Shown here in pieces: positions 52,032 to 64,000 of a stretch of 64,000 nucleotides of DNA. The stretch covers positions 10,850,001-10,914,000 of the forward strand of contig OZ017797.1 of NCBI GenBank assembly GCA_963969395.1, read 5' to 3'. Numbering within the stretch: the stretch's first letter is position 1; each line of letters opens with the position of its first letter. The notes under the pieces are model-generated. The model was not told the DNA's origin. It ran no database searches and saw only the letters and a list, made by a program, of their open reading frames with translations. A program made the position numbers and the translations under genes. Source of the DNA: Pseudoscleropodium purum (lineage: Eukaryota > Streptophyta > Bryopsida > Hypnales > Brachytheciaceae).

Positions 52032-55000
52032 TCAGGCAAAGTCGTCATCGTCATCGTCATCCTCGGACACCCCTTCGGAGGCACTACTTTCATCTGAGGC
52101 GCTACTCTCATCTGAGGAGCTCCGTTTCGAAGAAGCTTTGTGTCGGCTGGCTTTGTGAACAATCGTGATCTTGGGCCGCTTCTTGGGAGGAGCGGGGGTG
52201 GGAGTCCGAGGCAATACAGTGGCAGGCGACTTCCGGGCACCAGGCGGGAACCCACGTAAGGTGGAGGCAGGTGGAGGCGTCACCATCCCATTGCTGCCAT
52301 TCGAGCTGGGCTTGATGAATCCGTTGTTGCTGTTGTTGGTGCAGGAGGCCAGGCTTGCTAGTGCGGTCTTGGGGGCACGCAGCTCTCTGGTCACGGGAGG
52401 TGCGAAGGCCCGCGCAGTGAGAGATGGGGTGGTGTAGAGTGATGCTGAGCGTGGAAAGGAGGTGATGGGCGCTAGTTTGCCATCAATCTGGCATGTGAAA
52501 GTGAACGAAACCTGATACACAGCACCGTCAAATTGCAGGATTGAATGAAAAGAGGTCCGATGTTCATGACAAGACAAGAAAGCATGCACAGCACAGATGT
52601 GAGTTCAACCCTTAGGGACGCTTTACACCTAGAGGCCGGGTCACTTTGTTGTGTAAGAGGCCCGAAATCCTCGCTTGTGATTGCACAAAGGGTAAAATTT
52701 GTGCAATCGGCCTCAAGGGAATGGCCCGGCCTCTAGGAGTCCCTTAGAGCCTTCGTGCCTGAAAATAGACAGTCTAATTTGGGAGCTACCTTTCAGAACC
52801 TACTTCTGCTGTTCAAAACTGCAGGGCATGGGTTATTTTTTCTACTGATTTAATTTGTTACCTTCCTAAATGATTCAATTTACACTCTTTGGATTGGTAG
52901 TGGCTGCTTTTGGCCACTTGGGCACTTAGGATTAACAAGCTCCAATGTTAATGACAAGATCCGCTAGACTAGGCATGAAATAGCTACATAAAGAGGGGCC
53001 ATGGTCGTATGCTGCCCCTTTCCCCATCTCAGTAAATGGGGATGTGATATTCTCGGAGTCCTCCAGTTAGCATTTCCAACAAGTTGGTTGAAACACAATG
53101 CATCGAGAATTGGAGACAAAGAGAAAGCACAAGAATATTCACTCGACCCTCCATTTTTGTGCCAAGAGTATACGAATGAGTTGCAAGTAAATAGAACCGA
53201 AATTTAGAATTCAATGAGTTCACTGTATTCCACTGTGAATCCTCTTCCAATTTAAGTCCGTACCTGGTCTTTGGAAGCAACCTGCAGTACGGCATCAGGG
53301 ACGGTCGTAGAGTCACTATGATGAGCCCAGCTCAATAGATCTTCCTCAGCAGGTGTCCCAATCTGAAAAGGCAGTTCGCTAATTTTAATCGGGAAATAGA
53401 GCTTTGCATAGGAAAGGAGGGTCCTTAGACACTACTAGAGCATACGAGAGAACAGTGCTGTCTCTGACTATTCTACATGAAAGTTTAGGGTGCACACCTG
53501 TCTCTCCCATGGTCTTAGCTTTCCTGAACACCCCGCCACTTTGGCAAACTCGCCAATGTCTTCAACAGAGCCATCGGAGGTATTAGGAGTGCCAGTGAAT
53601 TCCTCAGGGTCAGCGTCCGTGTCACACCGCTCACAGGTTATCGAATCATGTGTATCAGACCTGTGCGTTTCAAAGTTAGCTAAACATTATAAGCAGACCA
53701 CGCCAAGGGACCGTATGGACTCGACCCTAGTTCCTGGTCTGTTCGATATCAATACCTGATGTCTTCACGGAGCGTGAACAGGTCTCTGAGATCATCTGTG
53801 GACAGCATGTTCACCTGCACACGTTGATACAAAGCATTTTCAGAAACAAACTTGATGGTCATTCACTCAGAGTTACTAAGAACCAGAAGAGTTTCACTTT
53901 GTTGGCTCTAGAACCATAGGTGAGGCGGTCAATTGCATCATGCTACATCTACAGTGAAGTGACAAAGCTTGAGAAGATTCTTATGTTAAGTGTTTGTTGC
54001 TACTCGAAAACGGAACTCTAAACTCTAACATGGAATAACCAAGAGATAAGCTACAGAGCCCTCTTCAGGCTCTGTAGCTGCACGATAAAAGAGAAAGCGC
54101 CTCTCATACCAAAGCTGCTCGTTGAACAATGTCAAGTGGTGTTCACAAACCTGAGCTTTAGCATCAGTTGATTGTTCTTTGTCAACCACCTTCTGAAGTC
54201 CCTCTTTAGACATCTGGCGTTGAAACACCTGGAAGAATCACCAGACCACATGCAATGTGAAGAGGAGTCCAACAAATTGATCTGCAGGAATGCCAGCCCT
54301 GTCCAGCCTTGTAAATCAAATAACTTCTAGTCAGTTCCGTCTTTCAGTACCTTTTCCTCAATGCTGCCACTGGCCAGAAACCGATAAACGAACACCCTTT
54401 TCTTCTGTCCATCCCTCCAAACTCGAGCTGCTGCCTGTGATGGAGCAATGACAGAAGAACTGAATTAGGGAGCCAGACATAACAAGTGCAAACCCGATCA
54501 CTTAGTAAGCATGGCTTGACGGTGAATGGTGATTTGATATTTCATACCTGTTTATCAGTGGCAGGATTCCAGTCTGGATCAAAGAGCACCAACCGGTTTC
54601 CTCCAATTAAATTCAAACCACAACCTCCAGCTTTGCTACTTAGTAGGAAAGCAAATTCATTCTGCGAAGAAACACGAAGGCGTCAGCGAGAAACCTAAGT
54701 CGGATAAATACATCAAAATATAGGCATTTTGCAATCATATCTGCTAGCAAAGCTATTTGTTCTTCAACCGGTACTTATATGTCAACATAGCTTACCTGAT
54801 TCTGGTCGTTAAATCTCGAAACCAACTTTTGCCGTTTACCAATGGAGGTGGACCCGTCCAGCCTTACGAATGGGTAGCTCCTCTCTCGGCAAATTTGAGC
54901 GAATAAATCCAAAGTCTGTTGATAGAAATAGTAAGTCCTTGAGACAAGCAGGGAATGTGGGAAAACTACGCTAGACACAATATATACTGAGACCACAGTA

Positions 55001-58000
55001 GTATATCTTTTTCAAATATAACGTGGCACATTTGTCCAACTTAAATGCTGCAAAGGAGCGTGCAATTATTTTTGCGAGTCACGTTTATTTTTAACCGCGA
55101 CAATTGAACACCCACAGTATTATGGTGTATTTACTGTATCAAATTAAGCCAGTTTGTGTATGTTGTTAACTCAAATAGGTTACTGACGCAAAAACTGCGC
55201 AGAGACCTGGGTATAGTTGGAGACAAGGACGATGCGGTCATCCGTCTTGCAGCGCAGTTCCGAGAGTAAACGTGCTAGTACTGCCATTTTCCCCGACAAC
55301 TCAATCCAATCTGGCCAAGAACCACTCCTGCAATCCAATATCCCCAAGAGGTTGGTCATAATGCTACCAACAAGAACGTTCTCTGCACCTATCCAAAGCT
55401 CTAACGTACACACCTGCTGGCGATCAAGTGCTGCGGGAACAATTTCAGGCAGTCGCCGAATCCTGCAGCATCGGATCCACCAGCACGAATTGTATCGTAG
55501 ATAAGCTGCGCACATATAACATTTGGTTGTGAATATCCATGGAACTCGAGAAGAGTCCAAAATGCTAAAATAAGATAATTATAAAGCTGCCAGCAATTCA
55601 TAATCTCAACCAAAAATTTTTTGATTCTGGGGAGCCAACTGATACATATGGTAATGCCGATAAATATACCTCAATTCAAATCATATGAGAAAATACAGAC
55701 AGAGCCAGTACCTTGGGATGATTGCACAACTTCTTCAATGCCGTGATTGACGCTAATACCTTTGCGCGCTTTGTCTGGTCCTCCAAGGCTTGACGAACCT
55801 GTTTCATTCATCAGCAAAAAGATCGAGTCATAATTGCGAAGCAATGAATCTTGAAGAGACCCAGTGTAGTAAACAAGGACCCAATGTAGTATTTCCATGG
55901 ATCCCTACTGTATCTGTCAAGGGCAAAATTCGAATAAGGTACTCATATCAAGACATTTGGTTGAACAGGACTCACATTCTTTGATCGTATAAAATGTCGA
56001 TACAGGTTTGTTTGAAGCTCTGTCATTTTACAACAAACAACCTCCACAATCTGCAAACAACTGAGTCAGAAAACTGGCCAGACCATTATTTGACTATTCT
56101 TACAGTGCAGCATAGATCGGGGACAATCCATCAACCAAAGCTGCAGATACTGTGAAACAGAGAGCAGACGCATGGAGACTGCGTCTATCTTCCCCAACAA
56201 CTGAGAAGCTGTACAGAAAAGAGGCCAGGGAATGAAATCATGTCATACCTTAGGTGGCAAATGATTTGAAAGTAAAGCATTGGTTCGTCGCAATATGAAC
56301 TGCCATGCAACAATAACGGGTCAGAATTGTATCTACATATTCGTAACGGCATGCATAGAATGTTACGGGTGATGACTTCAGATGTAAAGTTGGATAGATA
56401 CCTGGTTGACTTTCTCACTGAGCTCAGCCGATCGTTCAATACTCACTGCTCGCGCTTCATCAGTAGCATCAGGCTCTCGCCCAGTCAGAATGGGGTTCTG
56501 GAAAACAAAGATTATCTCCGTCAGGTCTACTGAAGATACGGAAATAAATAAGTACAGGGAGAAACTGACTTTGGTATACATAACGTAGTTGAAAGGAGAA
56601 CCAAAGGCATTCAACATGCTCCAACTCTCTGGCGTCCTCAATCTTTAGCACAGATCCTCACATCTTGAGCTCAAGAATGAAAGTGTTGACACAGCCAACA
56701 AGGCAATTGCAATTAGTGCCCACGGCAGTTAAACAGTGAGGGCAATCAATACTGCTCTAGAATGATATGTAGCGTTCATGAGGTGCAAGAGACGTACTTC
56801 ATAGTATTTACGGAATTTGGTTGCATCACCGAGGACTCCGGGATTTGTGAAATTGACCATAGCATAAAACTCTTCCAGATCATTCTGCAATCACACGAGT
56901 TTAAGGCATAAGGATATTACAACACAAGGCATCCAAAAGTGGCTTCAAAACAACCGAAACGTGGAGATACCTTATTAGCCTTACCTGCATAGGAGTACCG
57001 GATAACAACACGCGCCTAAAACATGGAAGAGAAGCTAGAGCCTGCACACGCCAGCCCAGCCCAACATCAGAAACAGCCAAATGCACAACGTTAACATAAC
57101 CAAACATCCAATGCTATGCAGAAGCTGGTTTACGTGCAATTGAGCTAGAGTTTTATTGAAGTACCTATGTAGCAGTGAAAGGCCTTGTTAACAATATATA
57201 GCACTTGATCAAACACCCTTATTTAGATACTACTGCTGGTGACAAGCGGGGTGGTACAGAGTGGAGATCAATGATTACTATTTCAGTGAAAAAGAGATAT
57301 CATACCATACGTCCTATCAACCATTTGAGCGCTTACATACCTGGTTAGTGAGTGTCTTATCGTTCTTAAGTCGATGCGCTTCGTCACAAATGAGGAGGTC
57401 GCAACTTCCTTCTTTTTCGAAACGTGATGCATGCATGCGAAAAGTCTCGTATGAAATGATTAGCACCTGAACATTTTTTTGGACGAGATTAGTAGAGACC
57501 AATTCATTGGGGCTTGTAGGTTTGAGGGGCAATGCAAGTACGACACAGTATTAATGGTAATTATAAACCATAATTATAACTAAAATGTCTTGACATTCTA
57601 CACTTAAAAAGCATTACATGAAAGTCCAGAGCAGGTTGTAATTAGCATTGTGGCTACATTTGCATCGAAGAGAAGTCACTGATCTCCATTACAAGTGTAA
57701 TGCTCCCACTACTTTGGAAAATACAATATTATCCATATCAGGATTGCCAAAGAAGCAATTTCATGATGAGCACTTTCAATAAAAAGGAAAGATGGAAGTC
57801 AGATTAACCTGATAAAAATTCTGTGGGGAGAGAAAGGTAGAAATCCCTTGAAGAACATCTGCTCGAGTGGACTCACACATTGCCAGGACATTGACAGTAC
57901 TATGGCTCAACCATTTCGTAATTTCCTGCTCCCAATTACTCACGAGGCTTGTTGGAGTAATAATGACAACCCTCTTTGCCATTGGCTTACCATCGAAACC

Positions 58001-59740
58001 TTGTTTCAACAGCGTCCACATGAGGGTGATTGATTGCAAAGTTTTTCCCAATCTGTAACATACCAAAATTGGTTTCAGCACACTACCTTGGTTCAAGAAA
58101 CCTACACATATTCTAAGCACTTCAAAATAGTAGGAGGCAATTTCCAAGCATTTCTCATCCTTTAGACAGTCCATATGGGGAGTTACCCAACGATTTCTGG
58201 TGATGAAAGTAAGGAAGCTAGTGCTAGTTCTATAAACCAACAATGTCTACAATCGTGAAGGAAGTGATTTTGATGTACCCCATGTCATCTGCAAGAATGC
58301 AACCACCAGACGTGGCGTTCTCATTTTTTGATATAGCCATGCCACGAAGACCGGCTACACACTCAAACATGAATTGAACACCTTCCCTGCACAAATACAC
58401 GACCAGAAATCATATACTGAAACCACCACTGTAACAATTGCAAAAACGAGAAATAATGTCCCAACTCCACATGTTTCCTTAAAACCGTACGTCTATAGTT
58501 TCACTACATGCCATTCAAGCAGCATCCTAAAACTAATGAAAACTGCCACGTGCTGAGAATCCATTCGAATGAAAGTGCCTCAGTTGTAAGCTTCCATGCA
58601 AGGCTTTTAAGGACTACGCGTAATGGTTCTAATAAAGCCATCATGTAAAAATGTCTTTGAAAATTCACATGGTGTCTTTGCTAGAACCATGCAGCCATCC
58701 ATAATCACTTCGAAAATCACAACTAATTCAATACAACTCCAAAATCACGAAACAACTTCTGTTGAGCTCCATTTGCTCTTGGCAACAACCCATTCAATCC
58801 AGAACCGATTTTCATCATGAGCACATAATTTGGATCCTATCTAAGGCAACTTCCGGTACACGTAGCAATTCCTTTTGCACAATTTTATTTCCTCTGAGAG
58901 ATTAGTTTTTGTATACATAAGAACATGTGATGATGGCGGCATGCGGAAGAGTCCATTTGTTCAAGACCCCACACCAAGGTCCACTCGAAACCACCAATGA
59001 AACAAGTGCTAAGACTTTCAGAGTAGCGATACACGGTCAGAATAGAGAGAGTATTACCTCTGATGTTGCCGTAAGAATTTGACAAGATGAGGATCCACAA
59101 TGATAGGTTCCGCCTTTTCCCCATCTTCAGGCTCGCCGTCACTGTCCTCCGGCTGCCACAGGACCAGCGGCTCCACCCCTGGAGGAAGCTCGACCTTAGG
59201 AGGAGGCTCCTCTGGCACGGGGGCCAGCGGCAGTGGGATATTGGTGATGGGAGTGAGAGGCGAACTCACACAACCCCATGGAACGAAGCGCTTCCGAGCT
59301 GAGAGACGACGAAGTAGCTCGGCTTGGGAGCCAGGCGAGGGTTTAGGGCACGGCGACTTGAATGGTCGCCGAATAACTGCTGCCGCATCAGAGACTGTAA
59401 GCAATTTCGGAAGCAGTGCCTGTCGGTTCACTTGCACGTCGCCCCTGCACCAATTCGAACCACAATCTCTCTGACCTCAACAATCTCAAGAATCTCGAAA
59501 ACCTCAAATACTTCAAAAATCAAACCAGCGAGGAATTGGGACAGTTGAAACCCTAATTAGCGGTGGGAAGGCCTACCTTAACAAAGCGGCAACATTCTGC
59601 GCTTTCTGGGACTGAGCTTCATCTTGATCTTGCGTAGAATCAACGACCTCCTCTTCTTCTTCTTCTTCCTCTTCCGGTTCTTCTTCTTCTCTCAATTCGC
59701 CCTCGCATTCATAATCACTCTCATCAGATCCTTTCCCCAT
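52032..59740 (-). CDS. RAD54: RAD54-type SNF2 DNA translocase, 21 exons
   Basis: SNF2-family ATPase that works with RAD51 in homologous recombination. Exons on the minus strand: 59577-59740, 59058-59444, 58279-58386, 57809-58052, 57341-57466, 56985-57041, 56798-56884, 56402-56497, 56249-56299, 55976-56050, 55712-55798, 55414-55505, 55207-55327, 54796-54915, 54548-54661, 54351-54434, 54151-54228, 53756-53814, 53498-53660, 53264-53362, 52032-52511. All phases agree and give 963 aa, slightly longer than the roughly 910 aa of the Arabidopsis protein. Motifs: KRFVPWG near the N-terminus, ILADDMGLGKT (Walker A, G220-T224), DEAH (329-332), SGTP (357-360), [25 protein letters not shown] (in exon 15, written here only as a landmark) and [11 protein letters not shown] (643-653, motif VI). 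The N-terminus has a Glu run. The C-terminal tail of roughly 160 residues is Pro/Lys-rich, then Ser/Asp-rich and acidic. The start is the ATG at 59740. Confidence 0.97.
52611..52747. repeat. Small inverted-repeat (MITE-like) element in RAD54 intron 20
   Basis: The ends CTTAGGGAC....CTAGAGGCCGGG and CCCGGCCTCTAGGAGTCCCTTAG are inverted repeats. The centre is a perfect hairpin GATTGCACAAA/TTTGTGCAATC around 8 bases. The arms also share GAGGCC blocks. No clear target duplication was found, so its transposon nature is inference. Confidence 0.7.
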
Positions 59741-60526
59741 TTTACTCTCAATCACACATACTCGATAACCGCAGCGAGGAAGCCAGCCCCTGCCGAACTA
59801 GCAATTCGTCAGTCTCATCAAGGTTTCAGCAATCTAAGGCGGTTGCGTTCAAGGGATTCAAGTGATAAAAAAAGGGTGCATCGTCCAGATTGAGAAGAAT
59901 TCCTATGGGTAGTTAGCTTATCAAAGATTCTGACACAATGCGACCCGACTAACGATTGCGAGAGTCGTCCTAATGCCAGAATGTGGACTACAGTAGAACA
60001 GGCTTCAAGTGGTTGAAGGGAAGCCAGCAACTGGCGCCAAACGAAGTTCAAATGCTGCAGGACACGTGGCGGTTACCATGCCACTGATTTCGAACCAAAC
60101 TGCACACAAACCTCTTTAATATCACTCTAACTCTATTAAGTGCCATGAAATCTTGCAGCCAGTTCTATAATCACCTTTACTTTGATATGCGGCGACGAAA
60201 AAGAGGTAAGGAGTTCCAAATGACCGGCTGAGCCCGTGGACGGGGCACCGGCTGAGGTCGTCGTCATCTCGTCTTCACGGTTACGCATCGGCCCACGAAG
60301 CTTTAGGGTGCAGTAGCAGAAGCTGCAACGACGCTGCCACTCCGGGGACGACGATCGAAAATCCGCGTATGTCTGCTTCCCTTGCCGTCAGATCCGTTTG
60401 CAATTGACGTATTCCAAATTTGGGGTTCACCGAAAACCTAGGAATTGCGTGAACGCATAAAGCTGCTGAGATTGTGTGAACGCATTGATATTGTCATGCT
60501 ACAGACGATGAGGAGGTAACTAAGCG
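59741..60526. promoter_or_regulatory. Shared upstream region of divergent RAD54 and PWWP genes
   Basis: About 0.8 kb lies between the RAD54 ATG (59740, minus) and the first possible ATG on the plus strand (60527). It is gene-like in base composition, includes the E2F-type site at 60033-60041 and has no other open frame. The exact plus-strand transcription start is unknown. Confidence 0.55.
60033..60041 (-). promoter_or_regulatory. E2F-type binding site upstream of RAD54
   Basis: Minus strand TTTGGCGCC is a perfect match to the plant E2F consensus TTTSSCGC. It lies about 290 bp upstream of the RAD54 ATG and on the same strand. S-phase and DNA-repair genes are known E2F targets, so the site fits the function. 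Occupancy is inference. Confidence 0.6.
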
Positions 60527-62168
60527 ATGGATGCAGGCACTAACGATCGCCTGCTTCGCAACATCACCTTCGTAGGACGAGTAAGCGGAGCTATAGCGCC
60601 GTCTCTCGCGCAAGCTTTCTTCGAAGGATCAGTAGTCGCTTGCCGGAACTCGCCGCGAACGACGTTCTCTAGGGTTTGCAGACGTCTGAGGTTAGTTCTC
60701 TCAGCTCTGCTGGTCATGTTTGTGATGTTGTGTTAGGTTGTTTCTTAAGAATTTTCTGTTTTGTTGGATCTGTTCTCTGGTTGTGAGTGGAATCAAACGT
60801 TGACGGTGGATTGTGTTCTGATTGTGATCGACGTGATTATTGTGGGTTTCTTGTTTGTGCTCTTGATGGTATTGTGACAAATTCATTTTTCTTCTCCCCA
60901 AATTGGATAGTGGTACTGTATAGAATTGACACTCGATTAAGTGAGCATTGGTTAGGGATAATTACCGCTAGGGGGGTCCTCGAAGTTCAAATTTTGAAGA
61001 TTGTTGTGATCGGCGAAGGCCATCGTAATTCTCTTTTTAGTCCGTTCTGCAAAGATTGAAACCCTGGGTTGTTATCAGTAGGTTTAAGATTTAGTTGAAT
61101 GCGATGCTTTCCATGCTTTCCAACAATGGGTGTTGCTGAGCTTCTGAATTGTGGTCTTGGTGTTCGTTGGCTTGCATTTGGCCTGATTAGGTTGAAATCA
61201 GGGCGAGCTTTTATCGTTGTTTGATTTTTTGCATTGTTTTGGTGGTGAGAGAGCAAGGCGCAGGAAAGCTGTGATAGATCTTGCGAGTTTTAGGGTTCTC
61301 GCTGCGTGTGAGGATGAGGACTAATTAAGTGATCGGTGAATAAACTCTGGTTATGGTGATGCTGATTTCGAGTTTGAATTTTTCTCTTCCAATTAGGCAA
61401 TGAACGAACAGGGAGAGTTTTTTGCGTGGTTTTTTGACCGTTCCTATGCCTTTGAATTGAGATGACTGGATTTATGCAAATCTTGTATCTTTCGTACGAT
61501 GTGCAGCGTCTGTCTATCAGTTCTTTGAAATCTTGTATAGTTTAGAGGTTCTGTGAGTTTGAAGTGAATTCAGAAGGTTGCACATTATGTTTCGTGCGTA
61601 TAAGGATGGTGCGGTCAAAGGCAAAGGAACATTAGCTAATAAGCTTAAACCTCAGCTCTAATGATTCTGGAGTTGTACATCTGGAGATTCCGACATTATT
61701 GGTCCGGAGAAATAATTTGGTAGTCAGTCTGTGATGATGCCATGATTCTCTGTGAAAGATTTACTCAAATCCTTTTGGTCGTAAGGATGAGGCGGAAGAA
61801 TCAAAGCCCGTGTGTGCCACTTTTTTCGTGGGCAAATCTCTCATTAGGCGGATGTCCAAGTGGCAATGTGGATGTAGACACTAAAGTATGCAACAATAAA
61901 CTTGTCTGTCACCTCTCTCCCACTTGGGTAATGGTGCGATATGAAATTGAACATCAAGCTGTGCATCATCTCATGCAGCACTGGATATGAACCTATTAAT
62001 GTATCGAGAGAGCATATCGCCTGCGTATGAGCGATTGTGACATTGTGAGCTCAACACTTTTACTAATACATGAACATGGAGATTAAAATAGTGTTGTGTT
62101 CTAAGTATTACAGAGGTGATGAATAGAGACTAGGAATTGTTTGTGGCTGAACATTGTTTGCTGCACAG
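60527..62168 (+). other. Probable 5' exon(s) and long first intron of the PWWP gene
   Basis: An open frame begins at ATG 60527 and runs to a good donor (GAG|GTTAGT at 60690/60691). Joined directly to the exon starting at 62169 it would read AGG TAA and stop. Either this is 5' UTR, or another exon lies between. The intervening sequence is T-rich and intron-like. The frame at 61742-61990 has no conserved signature. Confidence 0.4.
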
Positions 62169-63831
62169 GTAAAGATGATCTTCAGATTGCGAGGGAGAGG
62201 GAGTCAGATATAGGCAGCGGTGATTTCGAGGATCGTTCATTTGTAAGAGAAGAGACTCTGTCACAAAGCTAGGGTTTATTTGAGAATGGTGTTAACCAAG
62301 AGGTGAATGACAGCGAAAGTGACTCAGGTATTCGACTGTTGAGTTCTACTGTCTATATTATCCCTTTCTGTGACTATCCTATCTGACAATAACAGTCCTA
62401 TGTAAAACGGTAACGGATTAAGAAGAGGCGTTTTCTTCCTTTTCAGTAGATTTCTCTGGTGTTCAGACCTCGTCGCAACCCTAAGCGAGGAGCTCGTAGA
62501 GTACGCTGTCTCAAACGGTGCTACTCTGACAAACCCTCCAATCTCTGATGTAGGTGGAGGAGCAGACGACGACACTGACGAAGGAACTTCAATGGCTGTG
62601 GCAGAGGGCCTTCCACGGTTTGGGCATGGGGAGCTTGTGTGGGCAAAGTATGCGAGGTTCCCTTGGTGGCCTGCTCAGGTTTGTGTCTCAACACCGTTAT
62701 CCTTTTATTTTACATTGAAGGAACTGAGATGAAACTAGTGTACAGATATTAACCATTGGCATGCAAGCCAAGCATCTCCCGCGATGAGGTCTACGCAGTA
62801 GTGATGTCCATATCGGTTCTGTGAATTATGAATGTCTTTGTGTTAACACGTTCGTGATTTGATAAAACAGATTATCAATGAGAGGGCCGTCCAACCAGGT
62901 AAAGGGGGTCCTCGGCGGACCAACGCAGACGTATTAGTTCGCTTCTTCGGCACTTATGACTAGTTCGTTCTCCTCAACCCTTTTCTAATGACTTGTCTGT
63001 TCTTTGCAGTTTATTAACAGAAATCAGTTCATTCGCTTTCAAACTGTCTGAATGACAACCTCTGTGTTCCTGTATGTGAGTGTTATATTGAGAACGCTCC
63101 TATGGTGCTTGTTCTGGAATTTCCTCTTCTGCGTGTGCGTAAACTAGTCCTTTGTGCAAGTTCTGATCGATGTATTTTAAGTAATAATTTCGGTGTTGAC
63201 TGCAGTGGCTGGGTGGATCCGAGCGTGGGTTTATCAGAATTTGATGTGGTATGTACAGCTTTGTTCTGCGCTCTTGTTTCGTACATTCCTGTGATTTTGA
63301 CTCTTCAATATTTTTTTCCGATTCTGAAAATTTCTGTACCGTATTTACCTGCTTTTTTCTTCCAGTGCTATTAGAATTTAATTGTGCACAGCTACACAGC
63401 TGTATAGCTACAAATCTCTGTTAGCAATTTTGAGTCTCACCTTGACAGGCACCTTTCTTGCTTGTTGCACTTGAGTAAATGCCAGTACTTATTTTTTAAT
63501 TTTTTTTAAATTTCGGACAAAAAAGACGTTTATTCCACTGCGAAATTCACTGACCGAAATAAAATTACTGTGAAACCAAGCTCTGTGATTGTGCAGAATT
63601 TCAACCTGACCTGACCCAGATCAGTCCATTTGCTAGTACTAATTTTGAAACTCTCACGATATTTTTTCACAGTTTCTTAGAATACTGGTCCTATTGTGAA
63701 GGTTTTATGAATTTGACAGTTTACGAAGAAGCATGTATGGTTTTCAGTTAATATTTTTGTGCTAATTGCTACAGAAGCTTCAAGAGAGGAGTAAAATTAA
63801 GAAAAAGGCACTTCAGAAGGGGGTTGAAGAG
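62169..63831 (+). CDS. PWWP-domain protein, 5' part (gene continues past window)
   Basis: PWWP domains bind DNA and histone tails, often methylated H3K36. Supported exons: 62169-62242 or to 62327, 62467-62678, 62871-62962, 63206-63248, 63775-63831. The domain reads FGHGELVWAKYARFPWWPAQ, IINERAVQPGKGG, ADVLVRFFGTYDYGWVDPS and then a basic helix KLQERSKIKKKALQKGVEE, as in other PWWP proteins. The exon at 62467 joins the one ending at 62327 in a consistent phase (TCA G|AC), adding an acidic Asp/Glu/Ser segment ahead of the domain. If that segment is untranslated, the start is the ATG at 62592. The reading upstream is broken by TAG at 62270-62272 unless a 30-nt GT-AG stretch is removed. Which PWWP family it belongs to cannot be told from this N-terminal part. 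Confidence 0.8.
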
Positions 63832-64000
63832 GTTAGTGTCTGCCTGTCTTCTGTTTACTTTCACTCAATTTCAGGGTGAGTTTCTGGTGCTATTTGATTA
63901 TATTTTCCATCTTGATGTTCTCGCACGTGAGTGCATATGGTACTGTCACTATGAGCATCTCCTACTACAGCATGAATCCATTACTGGAGGTTTTCAAACC
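63832..64000 (+). other. Intron of the PWWP gene at the window edge
   Basis: Starts GTTAGTG after the exon ending at 63831. The sequence is T-rich with no further exon recognised before the window ends. Confidence 0.5.

Noticed and set aside
57776..58243. 155-codon minus-strand frame as a separate gene
   Set aside because: Only 57809-58052 is an exon of RAD54 (from the Walker A lysine onward). The rest is readthrough into the flanking introns.
60527..60736. 69-codon frame as the certain N-terminus of the PWWP protein
   Set aside because: Splicing its donor to the next supported exon at 62169 gives an immediate stop, so coding status cannot be supported; it is kept only as a possible 5' exon.

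Overview
The window looks like nuclear DNA of a land plant. Its genes have many introns with GT-AG ends and are orthologues of plant housekeeping genes. They sit in a compact, more GC-rich island inside very AT-rich, repeat-filled DNA. The long decayed intergenic tracts, the scarcity of intact transposon ORFs and the gene style would suit a non-seed plant such as a moss, but the sequence does not prove this; the lineage is inference.

Layout. Bases 1-26,400 are a gene desert. It holds a decayed Myb/SANT-like (trihelix-type) DNA-binding pseudogene at the left end, two GC-rich hAT-type miniature transposons with perfect 8-bp target duplications, simple repeats and members of dispersed noncoding repeat families. 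At 26,553-28,265 (+) lies a two-exon mitochondrial calcium uniporter (MCU) gene. From 28.3 to 39.9 kb is a second repeat-rich gap with dispersed repeats, a nested foldback element and a three-copy tandem repeat. Then come three complete genes. A six-exon RAB2/RABB1 small GTPase lies at 39,960-41,394 (-). A JAMM-type deubiquitinase of the AMSH family lies at 43,332-47,644 (+). A 21-exon RAD54 recombination translocase lies at 52,032-59,740 (-), after a 4.4-kb gap holding the third hAT element. The right end, about 60.5-64 kb, holds the 5' part of a PWWP-domain chromatin protein gene (+) that runs out of the window and is head-to-head with RAD54.

The genes do not form a pathway. RAB2 (ER-Golgi traffic) and AMSH (endosomal deubiquitination) are divergent and both act in membrane traffic. 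RAD54 and the PWWP gene are divergent and both act on chromatin. A perfect E2F-type site about 290 bp upstream of the RAD54 start suggests S-phase control.

The most distinctive material is the hAT-like family (three copies: 289, 377 and 193 bp). It is CpG-rich, with CAGGGTTGAC ends and a subterminal CGGAC/GTCCG palindrome. One copy sits inside a dispersed repeat, so related copies give an approximate empty site. Two gene models contain unresolved in-frame stops (AMSH exon 8 and the PWWP 5' exon) that need transcript evidence. I found no CRISPR array, tRNA, rRNA or clearly novel multigene system.
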